The translations under genes and the position numbers were made by a program. The notes beneath the pieces were generated by a model that worked only from the letters and a program-made list of their open reading frames with translations, was not told the origin of the DNA and made no database searches. From Victivallis vadensis (GTDB taxonomy: Bacteria; Verrucomicrobiota; Lentisphaeria; Victivallales; Victivallaceae), in the NCBI RefSeq assembly GCF_003096415.1, contig NZ_QEKH01000015.1:62001-126000 (forward strand): 64,000 bases of DNA, in the 5' to 3' direction. Below, piece by piece: positions 44,622-53,454 of this stretch. How positions within the stretch are numbered: the stretch's first letter is position 1; each line of letters starts with the position of its first letter.

Positions 44622-45826
44622 AAACCCGTGTATTTTTTCCGATGGCCATACTGGCGGCGGCGCTTTGTCTGGCTGCCGGCTGCATCGCCCCGACTTCGCG
44701 CCTCCACTACGACCCGGCGGGGCAGGATGCGGTGAAGATCGCCGTGATCCTGCCGCTCTCCGGCTCGAATCAGGCCTACGGCAGGCGGATTCTCGACGGT
44801 GTGGCGCTTGCGGCCGACGAATTGAACAACGGGCCCGGTATCGATGGCCGCACCGTCGAACTGCTGACCTATGATACGCAGAGCAATCCGGATACCGCGG
44901 CGGAACGGGTCCGGGAGGCGGTCCGCGACGGCGCCGTTGCAGCGGTCGCCGGCTACAACTCCACTGAACTGGACGCGATGGATGGGGTCCTTCGCCGCCG
45001 CCGCCTGCCCGCCATCACCCCGATGGCCACAATCGACGGACTGACGGAACAGAATCCGTTCCTGTTCCGCAGCTCGTTCACCGATTCCCAGCAGGGCCAT
45101 GCACTTGCCGCCTATGCCTGGTATTGGCGCAAGCTGCTCCGCCTCGGCGTGATCATGAATATGGAACCCGACGACGAGTATTCCCGCAGCGTCGCCCGCG
45201 AAACCGCACAGGCGTTCAAGGACCTCGGCGGCACGGTGGTCCGCACCGTCGAATTTTCCGGGGAAAGCAAGGATCTCGTGCCGACGCTGCGTTCGCTGCT
45301 CACCGCCGGGCCTCAGGCGATCGTCGTCCCGACGGAAACGGCGATGGCCGCAGCCATTGTAAAAGAGCTGCGCGCGCTCGGCTATCAGGGGCTGCTGCTG
45401 GGCCCCGACAGCTGGGATGAAGAGAGCTTCATGCGCAACTGCGGCGACCGGCCGGGGGATTGCGCCTATATCGCCTTTTACAATGAAAAGAACAAAACCC
45501 GCGAATACCAGTTGTTCCACGACAGCTTCCGAGAAAAATATTCCCACGAGCCGGGCAGTTGTGAAGCGCAGGGGTATGACTCGCTGAAGCTGCTCGCCAT
45601 CGGCCTCGGCAATGCCCGCAGCATTGAGGAATTCACCCGCAATTTGCTGACAGTGCGCGGTTATCCGGGCGCGGCGGCCTCCTATACCTTCCTGCCGCCC
45701 ACGGCGGAGCTGGACCGGACCATGTACATCAACACCATCCGCCCCGCCGGCAGGAACAACCCGCTGCCGCACGGAACCAACAGCCGGTCGTTCCCGTACT
45801 CCAAACTTGCCACTTACAACAACTGA
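44618..45826 (+). CDS. LivJ/LivK-type substrate-binding lipoprotein
   Basis: 402 residues. A lipoprotein signal with lipobox LAAGC (Cys about 22) leads to a branched-chain amino acid receptor fold: VKIAVILPLSGSNQAYGRRI, GVALAADELNN, VELLTYDTQSNPDTAAERV, AVAGYNS, and AIVVPTETAMAAAIVKEL. Such proteins bind amino acids or other small ligands outside the inner membrane. No ABC permease or ATPase is adjacent, so it may act with a distant transporter or as a sensor. It overlaps the lpxA stop by four bases. Confidence 0.85.
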   Translation: MKTRVFFPMAILAAALCLAAGCIAPTSRLHYDPAGQDAVKIAVILPLSGSNQAYGRRILDGVALAADELNNGPGIDGRTVELLTYDTQSNPDTAAERVREAVRDGAVAAVAGYNSTELDAMDGVLRRRRLPAITPMATIDGLTEQNPFLFRSSFTDSQQGHALAAYAWYWRKLLRLGVIMNMEPDDEYSRSVARETAQAFKDLGGTVVRTVEFSGESKDLVPTLRSLLTAGPQAIVVPTETAMAAAIVKELRALGYQGLLLGPDSWDEESFMRNCGDRPGDCAYIAFYNEKNKTREYQLFHDSFREKYSHEPGSCEAQGYDSLKLLAIGLGNARSIEEFTRNLLTVRGYPGAAASYTFLPPTAELDRTMYINTIRPAGRNNPLPHGTNSRSFPYSKLATYNN

Positions 45827-45840
45827 CAGGAGCCGTTCCC

Positions 45841-46506
45841 ATGTGTTATATCGTCAATCGTGCGGCGCAACCGCCCGATCTCGCCGGCGGATTCGATTCA
45901 CCCGGCTGGAGCGCCGCTCCGGCAATGCCCATCGCCTGCGTCCGCCCGGAAGGCAGCGATCATGTCCCCGAAGCCGCCCTGAAACTTCAGTATGACGCGA
46001 CCGGAATCTACGGTCTTTTTCAGGTTCGCGACCGCTATGTGAGATGTGTCGCAACCAAATGGAACGACCCGGTCTGCTGCGACTCCTGCGTCGAGTTTTT
46101 CGTGCAGCCTGCCGGCGGCACCGGTTACAACAATTTTGAAATCAACGCCTGCGGAACCATGCTGGCAATGCACGTGGACAATTCGCGCCGCGACCAGCGG
46201 GGACTCGCCCAGGCCCGCTTTCTGACCGAACAGGAACGCGAAGGCATCCGGGTCTTCCATACCATGCCTGACTCCCTTCCCGAAGAGTTGCCGGGGCCGG
46301 TCGAGTACCGGGTCGGATTCTTCCTGCCGTTCTCCCTGTTCCGCCGGACCAATCATGCACCGGTTCCGGTCAAGGGAACCGTCTGGCACGCCAACGCCTA
46401 CAAGTGCGGCGACCAGACCAGCCATCCTCACTGGCTGAGCTGGCGGCCGGTCAGCCGCCTGAACTTCCATTTGCCCGACTGCTTCGGCCAACTGATCTTC
46501 GACTGA
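45841..46506 (+). CDS. CBM9-like carbohydrate-binding protein
   Basis: 221 residues with no signal peptide. It resembles the CBM9-like domain found alone or on xylanases: LKLQYDATGIYGLFQVRDRYVRC, SCVEFFVQPAGGTGYNNFEINACG, a mid VEYRVGFFLPFSLF, and WHANAYKCGDQTSHPHWLSW. These are typical beta-sandwich strands with the surface Trp/Tyr used to grip sugar ends. It starts 14 bases after the lipoprotein gene. Being apparently cytoplasmic, its role is unclear. Confidence 0.75.
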   Translation: MCYIVNRAAQPPDLAGGFDSPGWSAAPAMPIACVRPEGSDHVPEAALKLQYDATGIYGLFQVRDRYVRCVATKWNDPVCCDSCVEFFVQPAGGTGYNNFEINACGTMLAMHVDNSRRDQRGLAQARFLTEQEREGIRVFHTMPDSLPEELPGPVEYRVGFFLPFSLFRRTNHAPVPVKGTVWHANAYKCGDQTSHPHWLSWRPVSRLNFHLPDCFGQLIFD

Positions 46507-47029
46507 CTCGGGAGATGCCTCCGGCGGCTCGGGGCGCCCCCGAGACTCCCGACCGGCAAAGTGCCGGTGCCGGAATCAGTATCTATACTGTTTATTTGCT
46601 CTATCGGCGGAACTCGCCTCCGGGTGCTACCCGATCGTGATCCAACGGCGAAACCGTTGGCCATCGGAGACGCCTGTGCGCTACAGCGCCCAGCTACCGG
46701 AGCCTGATTGTAAATCAGGCCGCGTAGCGCACAAGGTCTGCCGCCTGCCGCGAAAGCGGCATGGCCTCCCCCGCAACTCGCCACCAACGGCCGGTGGCGT
46801 TTCGCCCCCCCTGACCGGCAAGATGCCGGCATCGGGGTTATTCTCTATCAGTTTATTCGCTCTATCGGCGGAACTCCGCACCGGCACGTTGCCGGTCGTG
46901 ATCCAACGGCAAAACCGTTGGCCGTCGGAGACAATCACGGCAACGGCATGACCTCCCTCGCCTCCGGGGCTGCCCCCTCCGACACCTCCGGGAGTTTTCC
47001 AAAAAAAATGGACAAAAGTTCCGGCACTC
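46507..47029. repeat. Tandem composite intergenic repeat
   Basis: No gene. Two units in the same order. Unit 1 has GACCGGCAAAGTGCCGGTGC at 46551, then CTCTATCGGCGGAACTC, then the hairpin CCAACGGcgaaaCCGTTGG at 46642-46660 and ATCGGAGAC. Unit 2 has GACCGGCAAGATGCCGGC at 46813, CTCTATCGGCGGAACTC again, CCGCACCGGCACGTTGCCGG at 46876, the hairpin at 46903-46921 and GTCGGAGACAATCACGGC. Similar material is at 6.2-6.5 kb and 57.45-57.53 kb. Confidence 0.75.
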
Positions 47030-47058
47030 TTGCCATACGGGAAAAGAGGCACTATATT
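47030..47058 (+). promoter_or_regulatory. Promoter of the SurA-like gene
   Basis: TTGCCA, 17 bp, TATATT, 43 bp before the ATG. Confidence 0.65.
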
Positions 47059-47101
47059 ACAACGGTAAGGTTATCAATATATTCAGTCGGCATAAGGTAC
47101 T

Positions 47102-48085
47102 ATGAACAGATTTCGGGCAATTGTTGCGGGGACGGCGGTCATGGCGGCAGCGACGCTCTGCGGAGCTGAACAGCCGTACGAACTCAAACCCGACAATCAG
47201 CTGGAAGTCAACTCAGTGCTGGCTTCCGTCAACGGCGAACCGATCAGCCTGTGGGATGTCCTGCCCGCAACCCGGCAGCAGGAATATCAGGCTTATGCGG
47301 CTTATTCAGGCGACCGGCTTTACGAAGCGATCCGGCAGATCCGGCGCAAGACGGTCGACGACCTGATCGACCGGAAGCTCCTGATCGCGGATTACCGCGA
47401 CAAGCCTTTCGAGATCTCCAATCAGGAAATCGAGGCCGAACTCGACAATATCGCGGAACGGATGGGATACCGGGCCCGCAGCGAATTCATCCGCGAAGCG
47501 CGTGAAGCGGGCAGCTCTCTGGAAAAGATCCGTAAAAATGTGGAGGAAAGCCTGATTGTACAACTGATGATTTTCCGCCGGATTCATGTGGCGGAAAACG
47601 TGACTCCAAAGGAAATCTACGAATATTACAAAGCCCATTCCGAAGAGTTTGTGAAGCCGGAAACCATTGAGCTGGGCCTTTTGCTGCTCTCCCCCGACCG
47701 CAAGGATCTGGAAGCGGTGACTGCGGAAATCAGCAAAAAGCTGGCCGCCGATCCGGAAAACTTTGCGGCATTGGCCCGGCAGTACTCTTCCGGACCGGAT
47801 GCGGAAAACGGCGGCAATCTGGGGCTGATCGAACGTCGCCGCCTGCGGCCCGAATTTGCAGCGGCCATCCCCTCGCCGGAAAAAGGGAAGGTCTGCGGCC
47901 CGATCAGAACCGGAGACGGCGTTTCCTTTCTGAAGGTATTGAATCACAATCCGGCGGAGCGTCGGGAATTCCGGAAGCTGACGCCGGAAATCCGCCGCCG
48001 CATCGAACAGGACAAGCGGGAAAAAATCAGAGATGAGTATGTGAAGCAGTTGCGTCAGAATGCAATCATCCGTTATTTCTTTTAA
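47102..48085 (+). CDS. SurA-like periplasmic peptidyl-prolyl isomerase/chaperone
   Basis: 327 residues with a signal peptide (about 1-22, cleaved near LCGA). The N-terminal part is SurA-like: VLASVNGEPISLWDVL, a helical stretch with RKTVDDLIDRKLLIADY, and SNQEIEAELDNIA. A single parvulin domain follows (about 190-285: ELGLLLLSPDRKD, FAALARQYSSGPDAENGGNLGLI, GPIRTGDGVSFLKVL). It probably assists folding of outer-membrane or secreted proteins. E. coli SurA has two parvulin domains, so this form is shorter. Confidence 0.85.
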   Translation: MNRFRAIVAGTAVMAAATLCGAEQPYELKPDNQLEVNSVLASVNGEPISLWDVLPATRQQEYQAYAAYSGDRLYEAIRQIRRKTVDDLIDRKLLIADYRDKPFEISNQEIEAELDNIAERMGYRARSEFIREAREAGSSLEKIRKNVEESLIVQLMIFRRIHVAENVTPKEIYEYYKAHSEEFVKPETIELGLLLLSPDRKDLEAVTAEISKKLAADPENFAALARQYSSGPDAENGGNLGLIERRRLRPEFAAAIPSPEKGKVCGPIRTGDGVSFLKVLNHNPAERREFRKLTPEIRRRIEQDKREKIRDEYVKQLRQNAIIRYFF

Positions 48086-48100
48086 TTGGCCGGGATGGGG

Positions 48101-48129
48101 TTGATAAATCCCCTCCCGGACATTATATT
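48101..48129 (+). promoter_or_regulatory. Promoter of the kinase gene, inside a hairpin
   Basis: TTGATA, 17 bp, TATATT. The -35 forms the loop of an imperfect hairpin (CCGGGATGGGG at 48090-48100 with CCCCTCCCGG at 48110-48119) that may end the upstream gene. Confidence 0.6.
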
Positions 48130-48202
48130 CTTAAATCTGTTGTTTTTTACGTTATGATGACGACGAGCAATCGTGAACCTTTGACCAAATACGAGACTGA
48201 CG

Positions 48203-50884
48203 ATGAAAATTTACTGCGCCAAGTGTAATCATGTATTCAGCGCGGAAGTTCCGGCGGATGGGGATTCCGTCCCCTGCCCGAAATGCGGTGCTCCGGTTAA
48301 ATTTCCGGAAAACAAACTTGGTCCCGGCACTGTAATCGGTGACTTCGTGATTGAGCGCGCCTTGAGCAAGGGCGGCATGGGCGAGGTTTTTCTGGCCAAA
48401 CAGATTTCTCTGGACCGCCCGGTGGCGCTGAAGGTGCTGCAGGATAAGTTTCTGGATGACAAGGAGTATGTCGACAGCCTGTTCCGCGAAGCCCGTGCCG
48501 CCGGCAAGATCAGCCACCCGAATATCGTGCAGGCCTATGCGGTCGGCGAAGAGGACGGCATCTTCTATTTCGCGATGGAGTTCATTCGCGGTGAAACACT
48601 CAAGCAGATTCTGAAGCGCGAAAAGAAGCTTGAATTCACCATGGCCGCCCGTATCATCCGCGAAATAGCCGGAGCGCTTGATGCCGCATGGCGCGAACAG
48701 AAGCTCGTCCATCAGGACATCAAGCCGGACAACATCATGCTCGACGGCAACGGCTTCGCCAAACTGGCGGACCTCGGCCTCGCCCGGGTCGCCAGCACCG
48801 ACCAGGATGAGGAAGTCGGCGACGAGGTCATGGGAACTCCGCAATATATCAGTCCCGAGCAGCTGACCGGAATTCCGACCGATGTGCGCAGCGATATCTA
48901 CAGCCTCGGCGCCACGTTCTATCAGTTCGTGACCGGCCGGTTTCCCTATGTCGCCGATACGGCGGAGGAGATCGCCAAGATGCACGTCGCCGGCAACCTG
49001 ACGCCGCCGAAGGAGATCAATCCGGAAATTCCGGATGAACTCAATGATATCATCATGAAAATGATGGCCCGTTACCCGGAAGACCGCTACCAGACCCCGC
49101 AGCCTCTGATGAAAGCGCTCGACATATTCCTGCGCAACTATCAGTCCGGCAAAAGCAAAGTGCCGTCGCTCAATCTGAATTTCGGGCAGAAAACCGCTTC
49201 CCGGCCGGTTTCCACACAGACGGCTCCAAATAACGGAAAAGTGACGGATGGCGTCTCTGCTCCACAAATGGCGGCCCCGAAGCCGTTCGATTTTGGACAG
49301 ATGAAACCGCTCGGCTTCGGCAATGAGAAACCGGCGGCTCCTGCTGCGCCGGCCGCCCCGGCAGCTTCGTCGGCCCCGGTGATTCCGTCACTTTCCTCCG
49401 CTCCCGCTCCTTCCCTGAGCTTTGGGCTCAAGGAGGATAAACCGGCGGCTCCCGCTGTCCCGGCAGCGCCGCAAATGACGGAAAATTCCGCCACTTTGAG
49501 CTTGGGACTCAATAAGCCGGAAGAAAAACCAGCGGAACCGAAAGCGGAAGAAGCGCCTCAGGACGACGTGCAAAAACCGCCGTTTATGCAGAAGGACGCC
49601 GCTGAATTGGCCAAAATCGCCAAACAGGCGGAAAAGATCCGGAAACGGGAAGCCCGCCGCCAGCGCTGGGAAGAGAAGAAGATCGGCAAGAAACTCAAGA
49701 TCGCCGGAATTGCCGTCGGAGTTCTGCTGATTCTGGCGATCGCTCTGAGCATCACCCTTTACTGGATGGCGGGCGCGGGCAAACTGCCGGAATCGCTGAA
49801 GCCGACCGGGGAGAAATTCCGGGCGTTCATCGACGGCAAGGTGGATGCCGCCAAAGAGGAAATGGCGGAAAACGCCAGAAAGAAGGAGCAGGAGGAAGCG
49901 GCGGAAAAAGAACGGCTCGCGGCGGCCGAAGCCGCCAAGCCCCGGCAGGCTTATCTGGACGGCGTGGAGGCGGCCTTCTCCGCATTGCGCAGCAATCCGG
50001 ATCAGCCGGAAAACTTCGTAAAACTGGCGGAGGAGTTGTTCGACCGCTATCCGGCTCCCCGCAATGATGCGGAACGCAAGGCTTACGATACCCTGTTGCC
50101 GATGTACGGGCGTTTTGACGAGGTCTGCCGCGTCCAGCCCGCCCGTGACGCCGCCCGGGCAAAACACGAGGCGCAGATCGAAGCGCGCCGCCAGGCCGAT
50201 GCGGAAGCGCGCAACGCCAGCGCGGAAGCGGAAGCGGAAGCCAGAAGGCAGCGCGAAGAAGCGGAAAGAGCCGCCCGCGAGCAGGAAGCCCGACTCCGGC
50301 AACAAGCCGAAGAGAATCGGCGCATGGTGCAGGAACGCACCGCGAGGCTGAAGGCGAATCTGGCCGGTTACTACCCGGCGATGGTGGCCGGCTTCAACCG
50401 TCAGGTGTTCGACAACGACCCGGAAGCGCTGAAGCGGGCGATTCAGGTCAGCCGTGAGGCGCTGATTCCTTCGGTATCGGATTCCGCGGAAGAGAAACGG
50501 CTGATCGCCCAGATGGAAAGTTTCCGCCGGGAGCTGCCGAAGGAGGCGGAAAAACTGCGCAGGATCATCGCTGATTTCGGAAAGATCACTACGAAGAACT
50601 TCTTCAGCATCCAGCCGGGCAACAATATCCTCGACATTGTGAAAGTCGCTCCGGGAGTGGTGCAGTACCGGCTGTCCAACGGCACCATCCACAACCTTGA
50701 CCTGAAGGACGCCCGGATTCGCCAGATGCTTTTCAGCCGCCTTGACCGTTGGCTGAAAATCAGCAATTCGGAATTCTATTTCCGGATGATGAGCCGGGAA
50801 TATACTCCCGACCTGCAGAAAATCGCCCCGAAGGGATTCTGGCAGCAGTGCATCGTGCCGTTCATCGAAGCTGCTCAAAAATAA
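48203..50884 (+). CDS. Ser/Thr protein kinase with Zn-ribbon and membrane helix
   Basis: 893 residues. It opens with a zinc ribbon (CAKC and CPKC, residues 5-27). The Hanks-type kinase domain (about 42-310) has a Gly loop LSKGGMGEVFLAK, VALKVL with the ATP Lys, catalytic HQDIKPDNIML, DLG for DFG, and GTPQYISPEQ. The catalytic loop has Gln where Arg is usual, so it is a non-RD kinase. A low-complexity Pro/Ala linker (about 330-480) precedes a membrane helix (about 497-520). An Ala/Glu/Arg coiled coil (about 550-720) and a C-terminal domain I do not recognise follow outside the membrane. The architecture is common in Planctomycetes and Lentisphaerae. The target is unknown. Confidence 0.9.
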   Translation: MKIYCAKCNHVFSAEVPADGDSVPCPKCGAPVKFPENKLGPGTVIGDFVIERALSKGGMGEVFLAKQISLDRPVALKVLQDKFLDDKEYVDSLFREARAAGKISHPNIVQAYAVGEEDGIFYFAMEFIRGETLKQILKREKKLEFTMAARIIREIAGALDAAWREQKLVHQDIKPDNIMLDGNGFAKLADLGLARVASTDQDEEVGDEVMGTPQYISPEQLTGIPTDVRSDIYSLGATFYQFVTGRFPYVADTAEEIAKMHVAGNLTPPKEINPEIPDELNDIIMKMMARYPEDRYQTPQPLMKALDIFLRNYQSGKSKVPSLNLNFGQKTASRPVSTQTAPNNGKVTDGVSAPQMAAPKPFDFGQMKPLGFGNEKPAAPAAPAAPAASSAPVIPSLSSAPAPSLSFGLKEDKPAAPAVPAAPQMTENSATLSLGLNKPEEKPAEPKAEEAPQDDVQKPPFMQKDAAELAKIAKQAEKIRKREARRQRWEEKKIGKKLKIAGIAVGVLLILAIALSITLYWMAGAGKLPESLKPTGEKFRAFIDGKVDAAKEEMAENARKKEQEEAAEKERLAAAEAAKPRQAYLDGVEAAFSALRSNPDQPENFVKLAEELFDRYPAPRNDAERKAYDTLLPMYGRFDEVCRVQPARDAARAKHEAQIEARRQADAEARNASAEAEAEARRQREEAERAAREQEARLRQQAEENRRMVQERTARLKANLAGYYPAMVAGFNRQVFDNDPEALKRAIQVSREALIPSVSDSAEEKRLIAQMESFRRELPKEAEKLRRIIADFGKITTKNFFSIQPGNNILDIVKVAPGVVQYRLSNGTIHNLDLKDARIRQMLFSRLDRWLKISNSEFYFRMMSREYTPDLQKIAPKGFWQQCIVPFIEAAQK

Positions 50885-50894
50885 CGGAGGGATC

Positions 50895-51263
50895 ATGGAA
50901 TTCAAATTCGTTCACAACAATTTCAACGTTCTTGATCTCGAAAGAAGCCTGAAGTTTTACGCGGAGGCGCTGAAACTTAAGGAGGTGCGGCGGATCGCTC
51001 CGGCGAGTGGTGAATTCATCATCGTCTACCTCTCCGACGGCAGCAGCAAACACCTGCTGGAGCTGACCTGGATGCGCGACCGTACCGAGCCGTACGACCT
51101 CGGCGATGAGGAGTTCCACCTCGCCTTCGAGACCGACGACTACGCCGGAGCCCTCGCCAAACACAAGGCCATGGGCTGCGTCGCCTTTGAGAATAAGGAG
51201 ATGGGCATCTACTTCATTCAGGATCCCGACGACTACTGGCTTGAAATACTCCCGACCAAATAA
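50895..51263 (+). CDS. VOC/glyoxalase I-like protein
   Basis: 122 residues, two beta-alpha-beta-beta-beta units. Metal ligand positions fit glyoxalase I: His in KFVHNNFNVLDLERSLKFY, Glu in HLLELTW, His in EFHLAFET and Glu in DDYWLEIL. A lactoylglutathione lyase or close VOC relative is likely; detoxification of methylglyoxal is the commonest role. GGAGG precedes the ATG, 10 bases after the kinase stop. Confidence 0.8.
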   Translation: MEFKFVHNNFNVLDLERSLKFYAEALKLKEVRRIAPASGEFIIVYLSDGSSKHLLELTWMRDRTEPYDLGDEEFHLAFETDDYAGALAKHKAMGCVAFENKEMGIYFIQDPDDYWLEILPTK

Positions 51264-51441
51264 ATATGTATTCGGTTGTGCACCGCGATTGGTCGATTCT
51301 GAATAGCAGATTGTGGAGCGTTTCCTTCGCTCTCTTTACCGTTCCGGGATTCCACTCGACTCTTTCTTGCAGGAGGAAAGCAGGGATGTATGACTGAAAC
51401 CGGTTTTATTTTAGAAGTGTTTACGTCTCCAGTCGAACGAC

Positions 51442-52311
51442 ATGAACTTAGTTTTACGAAAAGTAGTTGTATTGGCGGCATGTCTGGTGCTGGTCTTCGC
51501 CGTTGCCGGATGCCGGTCGGTGCCGGAATACAGATGCGATCAATTTCCGGAATCAATTGAGACGCCGCCGGAAACGGTGGCGGTGTTCTACACTCCGGGA
51601 GCTTCGGAGTTGCTGGTGTTCGGCGATTGCGCGTTGGCTCGGGAACGCTTTATCCCGTGTTCCACTTTCAAAATCGTATCAACCCTGATGGGGTTGGATT
51701 CCGGCGCGGTTTCCGGCAAATCCGCCCGGCTCGGCTATGACGGACAAAAACATGAATATGAAGCGTGGAACAGGGACGTCACCCTGCAGGAAGCCTTTCA
51801 GGCCTCCTGTGTCTGGTATTATAAAAAGCTGGTTGGAAAACTCGACAAATCCTATGTGCAGCGCACCCTCGACCGCCTTCATTACGGCAACGCCGACATC
51901 AGCGTCTGGAACCGCAACGGGCACAATGTGTTCTGGATCGAGTCGAGCCTGCTGATCTCCCCGGAGGAACAGGTAGCGGTCTTGGCCGACATCTTTTCCG
52001 GCGGCGCCGGGTTCAGGCCGGAGCACGTCGCGATTCTCCGGGACTGCATGGACGCCGGAACCGTCGGTGATTTCAAGATGTACGGCAAAACCGGGACCGG
52101 GCGCAACCACAACACCAATTTTCTGGAGTCATGGTATGTCGGTTTTGTTGAAATACCGGGAAAGGACCGGGTATTTTTCGCCATCCACGGCGCCGATCCG
52201 AAGCGGAACATCGCCAGCGCCTCGCTCCGTGAAACGATCGCGGCCCTGATCCGGCAGCTTGGGCCGATTCTTCAGAAGTACGCCGGCTATCTTCCTGAAA
52301 ACGGTTCCTGA
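51442..52311 (+). CDS. Class D (OXA-type) beta-lactamase-like lipoprotein
   Basis: 289 residues. A lipobox (VFAVAGC, Cys about 24) indicates membrane anchoring. The class D active-site set is complete: STFK (in IPCSTFKIVSTLMG), SCV (in QASCVWYYKKL), YGN (in LHYGNADIS) and KTG (in MYGKTGTGR). The class D carbamylated Lys would be that of STFK. An alternative is a BlaR/MecR-type sensor domain or a penicillin-interacting homologue, but there is no long membrane sensor part here. The ribosome site is weak. It ends two bases from the converging YhhJ gene. Activity on beta-lactams is predicted, not shown. Confidence 0.85.
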   Translation: MNLVLRKVVVLAACLVLVFAVAGCRSVPEYRCDQFPESIETPPETVAVFYTPGASELLVFGDCALARERFIPCSTFKIVSTLMGLDSGAVSGKSARLGYDGQKHEYEAWNRDVTLQEAFQASCVWYYKKLVGKLDKSYVQRTLDRLHYGNADISVWNRNGHNVFWIESSLLISPEEQVAVLADIFSGGAGFRPEHVAILRDCMDAGTVGDFKMYGKTGTGRNHNTNFLESWYVGFVEIPGKDRVFFAIHGADPKRNIASASLRETIAALIRQLGPILQKYAGYLPENGS

Positions 52312-52313
52312 CA

Positions 52314-53432
52314 TCAGGTCATCGTGCGGCGGAAACGGATCCAGGAGATCACGAACAGCACCGTACCGATCACCGTCAGCCACAGGAACGGTTTCCAGAC
52401 CACATCCAGCCCCGCTCCGCGGTACAGGATCGCCTGGCTGAATTCCACGAAATGGGTGGTGGGCGCCAGCTGCATCACCAGACGGACACCTTCCGGCATG
52501 CTCTCCTGCGGCGTCATGCCGCCCGACAGCATCTGCATCGGCATCAATACCAGAATCAGCAGCATTCCGAGCTGGGGCATATTCTGCGCGGTACAGGCCA
52601 GGAAAATCCCCAGCGAAGTGACCGCAAACAAATGCAGCGCCATTCCCAGCATGAACAGCGCAAACGACCCTTCCGCCGGAACTCCGAGCATCCCCCGGAT
52701 CACGAACAGCAGCGACAGCCCCGCCGCCGCCATCACCACCAGCGCCATCGACCAAACCTTGGAGGCCATGATTTCAAACGAGGTCACCGGCATCACCAGC
52801 AGATGTTCCAGCGTGCCGTGTTCGCGCTCCCGGATCAGCGCCGCGCCGGTCAGGATGATCGCGAGCATCGTGATATTGTTGATCAGCTCCATCACCGAAC
52901 CGAACCAGGCCTGGGTCAGATTCGGGTTGAACCGGTTCCGGGTTACGATTTCGGCGGGCAGTGAGGAAGAACCCTCGCCGCGGTTTACAAACGTGTTGAT
53001 TTCATCCGTCACGATCTGCTGGATATAGCCGCTCCCGGTGAACGCCTGCGACATGCGCGTCGCATCGACGTTCAACTGAAGTTCCGGACGGTTTCCGGCC
53101 AGCACGTCCTTCTGGAAATCGTATGGGATCACCAGTACGAACGTGTAGTCGCCGCGGTCCATGCCCGGGTCGATTTCAGGGCGTGAAATCGGAATCGGCC
53201 GCAGAAAACGCGGCGGGAAAAAAGCGTCGGCAATGCGCTGCGAAAGCTGCGAATTATCTTCGTCGACGATCGCCAGCGCCGCGTTGGAAATGGAGTCCGG
53301 CGTCGCGGTGGCCGCGACGTAGACTCCCACTGTGAAAGTATAGAGGATCAGCCCCAGCAGCAGCGGGTCCCGCATCAGTCCCCGCAGCTCCTTGAAGCCG
53401 AGCTGAACGATATTTTTTATTTTCTGCATCAT
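52314..53432 (-). CDS. yhhJ: ABC-2 type permease (YhhJ-like)
   Basis: 372 residues with six membrane helices and a large extracytoplasmic loop after helix 1, the ABC-2 layout. Seen: KELRGLMRDPLLLGLILYTF, the loop with ALAIVDEDNSQLSQRI, then REREHGTLEHLLVMPVTSFE and the late SGGMTPQESMPEGV. GAGGAG before the ATG at 53432 supports the start over the longer frame. It follows the fused ATPase-permease and the HlyD gene in the order known for yhiI-rbbA-yhhJ of E. coli, so it probably forms a drug- or envelope-molecule exporter with them. Confidence 0.88.
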   Translation of the reverse strand: MMQKIKNIVQLGFKELRGLMRDPLLLGLILYTFTVGVYVAATATPDSISNAALAIVDEDNSQLSQRIADAFFPPRFLRPIPISRPEIDPGMDRGDYTFVLVIPYDFQKDVLAGNRPELQLNVDATRMSQAFTGSGYIQQIVTDEINTFVNRGEGSSSLPAEIVTRNRFNPNLTQAWFGSVMELINNITMLAIILTGAALIREREHGTLEHLLVMPVTSFEIMASKVWSMALVVMAAAGLSLLFVIRGMLGVPAEGSFALFMLGMALHLFAVTSLGIFLACTAQNMPQLGMLLILVLMPMQMLSGGMTPQESMPEGVRLVMQLAPTTHFVEFSQAILYRGAGLDVVWKPFLWLTVIGTVLFVISWIRFRRTMT

Positions 53433-53454
53433 CGCCGCGCGTCTCCTCTCGCCG

